Source: Endocalyx cinctus | Lineage: Eukaryota; Ascomycota; Sordariomycetes; Amphisphaeriales; Apiosporaceae | Direction of reading: 5' to 3' | NCBI GenBank assembly: GCA_001600455.1 | Contig: BCKC01000005.1 | Location: 2,418,001 to 2,482,000 of the forward strand | DNA length: 64,000 nt | In this document: positions 12,334 to 22,479 of the stretch, in pieces | Numbering within the stretch: the stretch's first letter is position 1 | Layout: every line of letters begins with the position of its first letter | Program-made: the position numbers and the translations under genes | Notes under the pieces: generated by a model | Seen by the model: the letters and a program-made list of their open reading frames with translations, nothing else | Database searches by the model: none | Told to the model about the DNA's origin: nothing

Positions 12334-13233
12334 TCAATCTGCCATATTCATCGATAACTTCCAGCATCTCAAGATCGCATCCCAATACTGGCCAGGGTGA
12401 AGGCGCATATGGCCGACGTGAGGCGAGTCCTCGAACATTTCCAGCGCGGTAACGTAACCTTTACTCCTCGCCACCTCAGCCTGCTCCTCGAGATCATCCC
12501 ACCCAACGAGGTCGTCCGCCTTCGAATACATATACAAGCGGGGCGCCCTCGTCGTCGCCATCTCGTTTTCGAGAAAAACCCTGCCGCTGTACACGCCCGA
12601 GGGCTCGATCCCGAGCGCCAAAGCGAGGCCGTGCACGCTCCAGAGGAAAGCCCAGCAAATCCCCTGCGTTACGCGAAAGGGCCAGGGAAATAGCTTCGAG
12701 ATATCCAACGCCATAGCGCGGGACCAGCGGCCGACCTCGTCCGCGAAGACGAGGCTTCCGGGCGTCGAATCGCTGACGCAGAGGTGGTGCGGCAGCGCGG
12801 CGCCGTGCCGCTCGCGGTAGGCGTTTAAGGTCGCGGCGGCGAAGATGCCGCCGGTGTTGGACATGACGTGCAGGACGACGCGCTCGGAACCATCGCCGTC
12901 GCCGACGTCGCCCGCGGAGGAGGGGAAGGCGGCGTCCACGAGGGGCATCATGGCGGCGGTGCGCACCGCCAGCGTCTGCGTCGTCGCCGCGAGGATGGTG
13001 GAGATGACGACGAAGATGCGCGCCGACGGGAACAGCACGTGGTACCCTTCCGCGTACTTGCTCACGTGTTTCGGCGGCGCGTCGCCCCAGCCGAAGATGA
13101 TGATCGTGGTGGGATGCTCGTCGTCCCGCGACGACTTTTTAGCGGTGCGCGCCGCGGCTTCGGCGGGATCCTCGTTACGGACGAAAATTCTGTCCGTTAT
13201 GGGTGTAAAGCCTGGAAATTTTGGTGGGGCCAT
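12334..13233 (-). CDS. PaxU/DUF829-type alpha/beta hydrolase
   Basis: Protein of about 299 residues resembling the DUF829 (TMEM53/PaxU) family, alpha/beta-hydrolase-fold proteins found in many ascomycetes and in some indole-diterpene clusters. The start at MAPPKFPGF (13233) is preferred over an upstream Met at 13338, because the extra 35 residues are lysine/tyrosine-rich and lie in AT-rich leader DNA. Visible features are a first beta strand TTIIIFGWGDAP, a nucleophile-elbow-like HVMSNTGG, a late acidic SKADDLVGW and a C-terminal SPHVGHMRLHP with the likely catalytic His. There is no intron. The gene is very GC-rich next to an AT-rich upstream gap. The reaction in this family is poorly defined, and PaxU itself is not known to be essential for paxilline synthesis. 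Confidence 0.8.
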   Translation of the reverse strand: MAPPKFPGFTPITDRIFVRNEDPAEAAARTAKKSSRDDEHPTTIIIFGWGDAPPKHVSKYAEGYHVLFPSARIFVVISTILAATTQTLAVRTAAMMPLVDAAFPSSAGDVGDGDGSERVVLHVMSNTGGIFAAATLNAYRERHGAALPHHLCVSDSTPGSLVFADEVGRWSRAMALDISKLFPWPFRVTQGICWAFLWSVHGLALALGIEPSGVYSGRVFLENEMATTRAPRLYMYSKADDLVGWDDLEEQAEVARSKGYVTALEMFEDSPHVGHMRLHPGQYWDAILRCWKLSMNMAD

Positions 13234-15213
13234 GGCGTAGTAGTATTTGTATATGCAGGCAATAGCGCGATCTGTACCAAAAATAGAAGAAGAGATTTTC
13301 TGTTCGATGATAATTGATATATATATAAAAGCAGTCAAAATTGAAAGGGTTTGCTTTATTTTGATGAGGTAGGCAACCGGAGAAAAAAGGGAGAAGATAG
13401 AGAAAAGACAGATTTGTCACACTTGTAAATTGAGAACAAGTACAGAGTAATTAGATTATGCTATGCCCTTGTGTATCAAAAATCGAGTTTTCGGGTCCTT
13501 TATTAACACCACCGTCTCGTGCAGATTGGGAGCTACCTTTTTATAAGTTTTTTTTTCCTTCTACTTTAAACATATGAATGAAGCATATAAGATATACTTA
13601 TCGATATCCGAAAGCGAAGAAAAGGATGCCGAAAATGTTGGGCCGCTGAGAATGCTGGGAATATAGGACAACAACCCCTGAAAACACGACGCGTTTTCGC
13701 TAATATTGATAGGGCCGTAATAACCGTTATCCTCTACTGTGGAGTATTCGAATCAAAATACCGAGGTATATACCGTATTTAGTATACCGTCATTAAGTCA
13801 GCTAGGTATTATTTATAGTACCTACCTAGCAGCCTAGGTAATCACTCAGGGGTGCTTATTAATAATACTCAACATTTTAACGACTTATTATTCCTAGAAA
13901 GACGACATTGTAGATGATTGGAAAAAGGTAGAAGAAGAAAAAGACCTAATAAGGTATACAACTTACCGATTTAACCTTCTCGAGGAGAATATAAGGTAAG
14001 ATCGAATTCGCTGAGCCTATTGTAAATATAGAAATGTATAATAAATGGGCATTAGGAATATTGACACTCGAGGTACGACTGGAAAGAGTTGGGGCTGGTG
14101 TTTGAAGAAATCTGAATACTGGTAGATATCATGGCTAACGAGATGCTAAATACCTTGTAGCAGGTCGTAAAATAATTCATTGTATCGTATTTTATTTTCT
14201 ATTCAGAATGTATTTTAATCATTGAGACCTCACCGCTAGGCAAGTACTCTCTTGCGGCGGTACTGAATATGTAATACTTAATAATCCATACGTTGACACA
14301 TGCCATTTCTAACAGTATTTGATAAATGAAAGAAGGTATATCACATATTTTTACTAAATGATCTGTATGTATTGTATCAGAATAGTATTCAATTGGGTTT
14401 TGTAGGTATTGTTTCCATCCCGCTCTTATAGTAAGCACTCCGCCGTAGCGAGATGCTTCATGAGCAAAAACATTGGTGATCAAGTAGGTAGCGTGCTTCT
14501 AGATTTTAAGTAACTTCCTAAGTATACGTGCCATTCATATTTATTTTATGCCGTGGAATAGTCACCGTCCTAATCACTCGGGGCAGCAAGGTAAAATCTC
14601 TAAATGCAAACTTCCGCACCTGCCGTATTAAACATATATATGTAAAGAACGGGTGATTTCCCAACCTGCAGACAACAAAGGACGTACCCTGTCTGCCTCA
14701 ACGGTTAGAGAAAACCATCGCTAAGTTTCAATGCCAATCCAGATTTCTGGAAGTTACTGGTTCGAATTCCGCGGGGATAAAAGTGCCTTAATCTTGGTTT
14801 TTCGCAAGCCCTGCATCCAGCAGCGCTGAGCTTTTTTTGATAAATAAATAAATAATTTTTTTTCCTACTGATTTTAACCTATATATATATTGGATATGAA
14901 GAAGAAAAAAGATCGAGGCCTGCATTTCAGAAGTCGTATGTATGTAATATATAATTATACTCCCTCAGGCGACACACGAGCTACTTTCAGCCTATTCCTT
15001 CGCCCTAAGTTAATCAATCATTACTCTCCCCATCCCTTTCCTAATTTTTGTTGCCCTTATTACTTTTGTCTTCATCTTTTTAATCTGTGATAACCTAAAA
15101 TTAGAAAGAGTCTATAGAGAGTTTGTCCAAAAGGTAGGAAATCTCTACGCATGGCTTTTATACCCTAGAAGGTGAATTCCCAACCTTCCAGCCCATATTT
15201 TAGTCGATCAATA
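13234..15213. other. AT-rich gene-free region
   Basis: Strongly AT-rich and stop-dense on all frames. It contains a copy of the 13-mer CCTAGCAGCCTAG at 13825-13837 within ACCTA/TAGGTA-rich sequence. A stretch near 14700-14775 has weak A-box and B-box resemblance to a tRNA but does not fold. No gene is supported. Confidence 0.6.
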
Positions 15214-16954
15214 TTACTCACCTTCGGCATTGATTATAAACCTCCTCACGTACGCTTTGATAAATTCGTCTGTTTCACGGGCCCTGTACTCCGGTCGGAT
15301 AGTAGGGAAGTCGTCAGGTCCTGTTTTGGAGGCGATGGCGTTATTCGCGATATCGATGAGCTCCCTAAGCCCGGGTCGAGCCTGAGGATCTAGTTCATAA
15401 CACCGCAGCAGCGTCTGCACCAGGTCCGGATCGATTTCTTCCGTGGGATGTATTCTTTCGAAATTCGTGATCTCATCCATCGTCCTATGATTATAAATAC
15501 GTTTTTATGCGAATTAGTACGAACATCCTTTCTCGCAATCTATTCTTTTTATTTTCGTGTGAATATAATCAAGCTTTTTGGATAACAAAGCTTACAATGC
15601 GATGCCAGCCACGTTGTTGTTTTCGGATGTCTCTCCTTTCCTTCTATAGTCGGCGTATTCTGCATTCTTTTGCTCGTCGCCGTCACTACCCGTGGACGTT
15701 TCTAAGTCAGATAGTTGGATTGAGGGAAGCAAGAAGTGTGGTTATTACTTACATCTCCCAGAATTTATACCATTCTGCGTTTCCCTGGTGGTACAATTAC
15801 GTTAATATCTGGTATATGATTTAATTATGGCCACAATTCCTTCCTTTCTTGGTCGACATCCGTAAAACACTTTAATCTAAATCAACTTACTAAGAAAGAA
15901 TGTTAGTACACGATTTATAAACAGGGGCTGTAGCTTCTAATCACGAAAAGTACCACACGGTGTAGAAAATTTAAAGGGGGCTTATACATACCATAGTCAA
16001 CCCATCGAAGAATAGGGACCAGCCAGTGTTCGTCAGCGTCAAATTCGCCAAACATGACTGTTTATCCATTTATCAGATACGAATGCTGAGATCTCCTATG
16101 TTTAGAGCACATACTATTGATACTATCATAATCTCCGAGTCGGATCCCACCATATAGCTGCTCGACTTCATCGTCTGGTATTTCCTCTCTTATTCGCGGA
16201 GTGAGATTAGGGTTCGCTCGCCACCTTTCATCCTTTCCCCTGGTTCTGATATTTTCTCTGTCTGGAGGATATGCCAACGCGATAGCCGATCTTATCACTG
16301 CATTAAAAAATAAACAAGCGTTAGTTTCGAATCAACCTCTAGGGATGCTATAAAGCATTACTAACGGCAGCGAAAGATCATCCATAATATCCGACTAGGA
16401 ATCGGTAATTGATTGTGTTTCTTTACCCTCTCCCAAAATTCGCTCAACTGTCCATAAGGCATACATTCCGTGATTCGTGTAACTCTAGCATCGTCCTTCC
16501 CGCCCTCGGGGATATAGTCCGACTCGAAAGGATACCCGTCATCGTCACAGATTATTAGAGAATGATGTAATGAACCGTAAACGTTCTGCAACATGAGAGT
16601 TAGAAATAAATTGATAGTCTATTTATTTACACGCATTGAAATACCTCGATGATACCGGTGGTATTAAGAGAGACAAATAATATTTATAGTTTAGCTTGCC
16701 TTCAATGTTTCTACCTCGTTCTTGAGAGAATTGGTATCCTCGTCCGTCATAGCCTGCTTCACGGCGATACTCGTGCAGGTGCCATCATCATTAGTTTTGG
16801 AAAATTTCATCACCAAACCCTGGTCACCGCTCCCCAAATACTTGACCGCCTTGTACCCTCGAGAATCCTTTTCGAAGTATGCTTGAAGGCTTTCACCAAC
16901 CTCCAACAAGAAGGGATCCTCCACTCTCAAGCTTGCGGGAAATAAGTTCGTCAT
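15214..16954 (-). CDS. Divergent protein kinase-like protein
   Basis: Small eukaryotic-like kinase domain of about 368 residues. A phase-consistent model has seven exons: 16954-16700, 16585-16366, 16297-16115, 16057-15992, 15774-15753, 15685-15596 and 15484-15214. The Gly-rich loop (YLGSGDQGLVMKF) and the beta-3 Lys (IAVKQAM) are intact. The alpha-C region reads KNEVETLKNVYGSLHH. The catalytic loop reads RLGDYDSINIMF, so HRD is changed but the Asp and Asn remain. DFG is VDY followed by an uncertain residue. The C-lobe ends with the motif LDPQARPGL, which is conserved in fungal kinases. The first intron appears to use a GC donor. The 22-nt fifth exon is the weakest part: splicing exon 4 directly to an acceptor near 15692 also keeps phase. 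Similar kinases are expanded in plant-associated fungi. The substrate is unknown. Confidence 0.72.
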
Positions 16955-17536
16955 TTAGACATACTAAAGTGAAATGTGGTCTTTAATGATTTATTCGTCG
17001 GATCTGGAAGTTTCTGTAGTAGTATTTAACCATCGAGTCAAATAATGAATTATCATAAAAAAAAAAAAAAAACTAGAGTTGTTGCTCTGATTCATTATGG
17101 TTTTCCATGGGTTATTCTTTGTATATATGCTGCTTCACTAGGCCTTTGTATAAGATAATTAATCTAATTGTTGAGGGTGTCGACCATGGGACAACAAAGA
17201 GACCGTGACCGAGAACGGGAGTGTAATACTAGACATAACACAATTATTTAAATAGAAATAAACAAAAGGAAAAATCAATCCCAATACGATGGCACGATAA
17301 TTAGGTAAAATATTAAATAAACAGACGCGCGGAATCGTCACATTAATCGTAGTCAGAAATAAAGGTTTATAAAATATTTGTCTCTCCAGAGTAAAAAATA
17401 AATGATCTACGAGTAATGAAAATAGCTTATGCCCTCCTCAGTTATCATGTGCCTGTCATCACTTAGGCAAGCTTTAACGGCAGCCATTCCTTCAACTTTG
17501 CCATGTTTAAGATATGTTTCTCACCAAGGATCATAT
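16955..17536. other. Short AT-rich spacer
   Basis: Region upstream of the kinase-like gene and downstream of the S66 peptidase stop, carrying an A tract near 17057-17072. No gene, RNA or repeat is evident. Confidence 0.6.
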
Positions 17537-18634
17537 CTACACAACCGCGGCTTCCAACACAGCAAACCGATCCTTTTCCGAGTCCAGCTCGACCAAAGTA
17601 TCGTACGGCAACGTGACCATAGGGCTCGTATGTCCGAAATCGACGCCGAACAAAATCGGAAACCTATTCTTCCTCTCCAACCTACCGCCGTCGCATAACA
17701 GACCCTCGATCACGCCGACGTACCGATCCCGCATCTCGGGGGAATCGTACCCATACGGCCTGCCGACGACCAACCCGGCCGCCTCCTCGAACACGCCCTG
17801 CGCGACCAGGTCCGCGACCCCGGCCCGGACCCTCTGGATCGGGTTTCCGGAGTCGAGATCTTCGCCCTGCGCCGTCTCGAGGAAGACGACGCGACCGCGC
17901 CAGTCGGGCGCGATCGCGCGGACGCCGGCGACGCGGGCCATCACCGTGAGGCACCCGCCGAAGAGGCGACCTCGCCCCCGTCCGGGCCGGATCCAGCGCC
18001 AGCCCGGGTTCGCGACCGTCTGGGCGGGCAGCTCCGAGCCCGGGTCGTCGGTCGTGGCGAAAGGCGGGAGGCGGGGCGCGTAGATCGGCGATCGCGCGAC
18101 GTCGCCTAGGGGTCGCGGGTGGGCGATCGCGCGGAGGAGCTGCTCGACGCAGAAGGAGAGCGGCGAGGTAGGGTCGTCGACGGATTCGGGCGAGCCGAGC
18201 TCCGAGATGGGACCCGGGCCGTAAAAAGTGCGCAGGCCGGTGGTGGCGTGCAGGAACCAGTGCAGCCAGGTGTTGTCGGAATACCCGACGACGATCTTGG
18301 GGTGGGCGCGGATGGCGGCCTGCAGCTCCGCGTCGGCGAGGAGGTCCGGTATCAGCTCGTTGAGGGTCGTGCCCCCGACGGTGCAGATGACGGCCGATAT
18401 AGACGGGTCCGTGAGAGCGCCGCGAAGTTCCGATAGCCGGTTGGTGATGGAAGATTGGATGTCTGTGTCGAGGGTGTAGGGCTGGCGCACTACGTAACCT
18501 CGCGCGGAAAATACCGCTGCTGCTCTGGACATGACCTTGGGCATTACGTGGTTAAGTCGAGCCGAGGTTGAGACAAAGGCGATGGTGGCGCCGGGCTCGA
18601 GAGCCTTAGGAATGATAGGGGTCGTCATTTGCAA
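17537..18634 (-). CDS. S66 family peptidase (LD-carboxypeptidase/MccF-like)
   Basis: Serine peptidase-like protein of 365 residues, single exon. Family S66 cleaves the L,D bond of bacterial muropeptides (LdcA) or inactivates microcin C-type peptidyl-nucleotides (MccF). The N-terminal sandwich starts with PGATIAFVSTSA. The catalytic Ser is S119 in VVGYSDNT. The C-terminal domain has GRLFGGCL, VVFLETAQGED with the catalytic Glu, and FGVDFGHTSPM with the catalytic His. A full Ser-Glu-His set is therefore present. A second Met two codons later could also be the start. The gene is intronless and strongly GC-rich, while both flanks are AT-rich. This fits acquisition from bacteria followed by fungal amelioration, although fungi do carry this family. 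No signal peptide is visible, so it likely acts in the cytosol on imported peptides or peptidoglycan fragments. Confidence 0.9.
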   Translation of the reverse strand: MQMTTPIIPKALEPGATIAFVSTSARLNHVMPKVMSRAAAVFSARGYVVRQPYTLDTDIQSSITNRLSELRGALTDPSISAVICTVGGTTLNELIPDLLADAELQAAIRAHPKIVVGYSDNTWLHWFLHATTGLRTFYGPGPISELGSPESVDDPTSPLSFCVEQLLRAIAHPRPLGDVARSPIYAPRLPPFATTDDPGSELPAQTVANPGWRWIRPGRGRGRLFGGCLTVMARVAGVRAIAPDWRGRVVFLETAQGEDLDSGNPIQRVRAGVADLVAQGVFEEAAGLVVGRPYGYDSPEMRDRYVGVIEGLLCDGGRLERKNRFPILFGVDFGHTSPMVTLPYDTLVELDSEKDRFAVLEAAVV

Positions 18635-20284
18635 AAAAAGGAGCGAATGACTAATTATATTAAAAATAGGGGGGCTTAGTCACGATGTAAAAGCGAGTGA
18701 ATATAAAATTTAATAAAATTTAGTAAAGAAAAACAAACAAAAAACGGGCTTTTTGATCAGGTGAGTTGAGCGTTGTGGAATGTCCACATTGGATATCATG
18801 CGATATTGTATTGTTGTTCCGATTGAATAAATTGGCTGAGCGAATCTTAAAAGAAAACGGTAAACGGTACGGTACGGTACGGTATGGTAGGTACGGTAGT
18901 CGCACTAATTAGGTATTGTCTGTACTTAATGTAATTACAAGTAAGTACTTAGCGGGTAGGTTTCCGGGAAAGCGAAGTTTACGGTACATGAAAATATTCG
19001 AAGTTCCTCTTTTGACGGTATCACCACTATGTATAACACTATGTATAAGTTATTTTATATTGTCATTCTTTCATATTTATCTTGTAAGGCCCTTAGAATT
19101 TATACAAGTCGCATCGAGGGGTTCTGCGGCCCTACCAGCTAGGAAATCCGAATGGGAAGGGCGCCGTTGACATCGGACCGATAATATTTCGCGATAAAGC
19201 CAAAAGTCCATGTTATTCAAGAACATTATTAACACACTTCTATATATGTAAGCAACTCATATTAGACGTCCACTGTATTATCAAGCTCGCATTAAGTAAG
19301 AGTCTTCGGCATATATGATGTTTCTCTCCTTGGTATCATCGGTAGAAATCCCCACTAATAGTAACCCGATCCGATCTTAATTGCATCATGATCCGGATTG
19401 CAACTCGGATTGTACGTATCCTGGTGGTATGCCTCTATTAAATTTAAGCAATCTTTTTTCAATTTTTTTTTTCTTGCTTTATTATTCAGGTCTTGTGCAT
19501 CTAGTCATCTGATAAGTCAGTTTTATGTGACATCTCGAATCCATCCTTACGAAAGACATGAGTCGACCTCCTAGTACCTGCGACAATAAACACGTACGAT
19601 AAATATAGCAAGAAATGGGGATTCATGATATTTATAGCCCATCAAAGTCCTATCGGTGGAATTCATAACGTACAAATGCCACCATCATCCGCGCCGATAC
19701 TCCATTTGAAATCCGGAGTTTAGCGACGGGTTATTTCTCATCGAATTCTCTCAATCAGCATTAGTGTAGGATTAAACGAACAAGGCTTACCCCAAGCATA
19801 AACAATGTAAGCATTTGGCAAAACACCTAATTTATTACTGACGATTCCTTACATAGAATCGCAAATGAATCAGCTTTTGTTCCTGAATATCATGCTGAAG
19901 GATGCGCGTGGATGGAGATTGGCCGTTGATTTGTCCGAGATGTATCCTAAAAACAAAACTTATCCTCGTCCTGATCTTTTATTATAGCTTCCTATTCCGG
20001 TAAAAGATGACCATACCTTCTGAACGCCCGATCCACCAGCTGATCAACGTGCCGGGTGCTGAGGTCACATCTTATGGGTACCTGTACAATAGTTACATGA
20101 TCTCCCCAGATTTATTGGGCCTTGGCAGATTATTATCGCCCCTTGGGTACCAGGCCTGCCAGGTCGATGCCGAAATATAATATATAATATGAACTGTGTT
20201 CGCTACTTGTGCGAGCCGCAAAAAATAACTTAATACTAACTACTCATTCTTTATCCTTGATTGATATATTAAGTAGTAGTCATC
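18635..20284. other. Gene-free AT-rich region
   Basis: Promoter side of both the S66 peptidase gene (minus strand) and the secreted phosphodiesterase gene (plus strand). It holds an ACGGT microsatellite near 18864-18899. Open frames are short and featureless. Confidence 0.6.
18864..18899. repeat. ACGGT pentanucleotide repeat
   Basis: About five tandem ACGGT units, the last ones degenerate (ATGGT, AGGT). It lies about 230 bp upstream of the S66 peptidase gene. Confidence 0.85.
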
Positions 20285-22103
20285 ATGAAAGGTTACATTC
20301 TTCCCGCCGCGGCGGCATTAGCTCTGGTAAGGAATAACTTGTGCTAATTACACTTTTCTTTTTCCGCCTCAATTTTTCGTCACAGAAAAAAACTGACGCG
20401 TATAAACTTAAATTTTGCTAGGGTCCGTCGATCATCCAAGCTTCACCAGTTGTGGGAAATGGAACAACCGACGGCGAGATCGAAGCGCAGGCCGTGGACG
20501 GCATCTCAAGTTGCGGTAGCACTTGGATGGCGATTGACAATGTCACCATTGGGGGTGGTAGCGACACACGTACGGGCTTTACCGCGGCTGTCGACAGGTT
20601 TTGTCGCCAAGTCGATGGAAGCACGGTTCCAAGTGGAGGATATTTATCTGTCGCCACGGAGACCTACATAAATAGCGGAAATGATCCAGCCACTTACGGT
20701 ATCCTTGGCTACGTGTATTGTAGGTTGATTAATTTTTCAGTCTTCTCTGTAAAGGAAAATTCAATCAATCGCTAACATTCTTTAAAAGTCGAGATACATA
20801 ATAAGATATCCACGTCTCATACCGCAGACTGTAAGTTGAATTTCGACCGAGCTAACCGAGGAGGAAGCTGTAATTAGTATCCAAACGCTAACCCCTTGCT
20901 GATAGATGCATCATGCACGACGTACCTGAGCACCTTATCCGCCGAAGGCGGAGAGTGCTACGGCGAGACAAACCACGACACCAAAGGCGGTACTTATCAA
21001 GTCGGCGACAACGGCATTTCGTATCACGCGTTAGCCAACAAGATCCCACCTTCGCAGGACGCCATCAACAAGATATACACGGGCGGCGCCATAGGAGCGC
21101 AGTCGGTCAACACCGATTCGGGTCCACCGCTAAGCCCCTGGCCTTTCGATTCCCTGAAGGTCGTGAAACCCGTCCCGTGTCACAGTCACAATGATTACGA
21201 TCAAGGTAGGCCAAAGAAAAAAAAAACATCATTTTTTGAAATACTGCGAACTAACCGACGAAAACAATTCCAGATATCCCCTTATTCTCCGCCCTCGCGG
21301 CCGGATGCGCCGGCGTCGAAGCGGACGTCTGGCTCGTCGGCGACGACCTCTGGATCGGGCACATCCTGCCCAAGATCGACCGAACCATGACGGCGCAGTA
21401 CGTGGAGCCCATCAAGGCGATCATCGACAACAACGGAGGGTCCGTGTTCGCCGCGAACCCCGGCCAGAGCTTGACTTTACTGGTCGATTTCAAGACCAGC
21501 TCGAGCGGGACCCTCGACGCCGTCGTCTCGGCCCTGCAGCCCCTGCGCGACGCCGGGTACCTGAGCCGCGTGGTGGACGGAAGCTTCGTCCAGGGGCCCG
21601 TCACCGTCGTCGCGAGCGGGAGCGCGCCCTTCGACCGGATCAGCTCCGGAGACGGCGTCCCCGATAGGGATGTCTTCTTCGATGCGTACGCCGACGGCTT
21701 GAGCGGCAAGGATTACACCACGCTCAACTCGTATTACGCGTCGGCGGACTTCCAGGACGATATCGGTGACCCTGGTAGCGTCAATGATTTCTCTACGGAC
21801 CAGAGGGATAAAGTGGCGAGCCAAGTTCAGGCTGCCCATGAGAAGGGACTTATCGTTAGATATTGTAAGTTTTTCCTTACCCCCAAGAGCACCGACTTTT
21901 CCTCTTTAGACTCCGTTTTTTTTTTTTTTTTTTTTTCCTTTTGGAAATGATACTTACACGTTTTTGATAACTTAGACAACTTGCCTGGTGATTATATGTG
22001 GGAGCCTTTGGAGGATCTCGGTGTCGATAGGTTGAACGCGGATGATATGCAAGCAACTGCTAGAATACCGCGTATTTCAAGCGCAAATAGCAAACGATGC
22101 TAG
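20285..22103 (+). CDS. Secreted AIM6-like phosphodiesterase with N-terminal Cys domain
   Basis: Predicted secreted protein of about 466 residues from six exons (20285-20326, 20422-20719, 20789-20830, 20906-21205, 21274-21864, 21976-22103), all in phase. Residues 1-20 form a signal peptide (ILPAAAALAL). Residues about 25-200 form a Gly/Ser-rich domain with Cys in ISSCGS, RFCRQVD, SCTTYL and GECYGE. It resembles extracellular modules found beside fungal chitinases or in secreted effectors, but I cannot name it. From about residue 218 comes a PLC-like/GDPD TIM barrel of the AIM6 type: CHSHNDY, then VEADVWLVGDDLWIGH, LLVDFKT, and a C-terminal NLPGDYMWEPL followed by VDRLNADD. The barrel catalytic His, Glu and Asp positions appear present. 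Yeast AIM6 lacks the N-terminal module, so this is a fusion. The lipid or other phosphodiester substrate is unknown. Confidence 0.82.
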
Positions 22104-22479
22104 TATATGACGTATCTAGAAGAAGTATGAAGGTACACCTGGGGGTATTAGTGGAAGATTTAGCCTAGTATAAATGATTTTTTATTATAAATTCAATTGT
22201 GCATATTGCGTAGTACTGCGCATGCATTTTGACATCCGACAACCAGTAGAAATTTCAGCCATTAAAGGCTCTAAGGCGCTCAATTAGCAGGAATACATTC
22301 TCCGATATTACGGATATACTAGATGATAGCTCGCGGGTGGTCCTTCCAGTAAACTCGACATATCTAGTTGGTATCATGTTCTGTAGGTCTATCTTGGAGT
22401 CATTGTTTCCAATCATTATGCCAAAGCCCCATACCTGTATGAATATTTCAGCCAAGCAGTTTATCAACATTATTCTTCA
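22104..22479. other. Convergent 3' spacer
   Basis: Spacer between the phosphodiesterase stop and the sugar transporter stop. Short AT-rich sequence in which only poly(A)-signal-like T/A runs are visible. Confidence 0.6.

Noticed and set aside
14690..14785. tRNA-like A-box and B-box words (ACGGTTAGAG, GGTTCGAATTCC)
   Set aside because: The T-arm and acceptor stems do not pair, and no anticodon arm can be built. At most a decayed relic.
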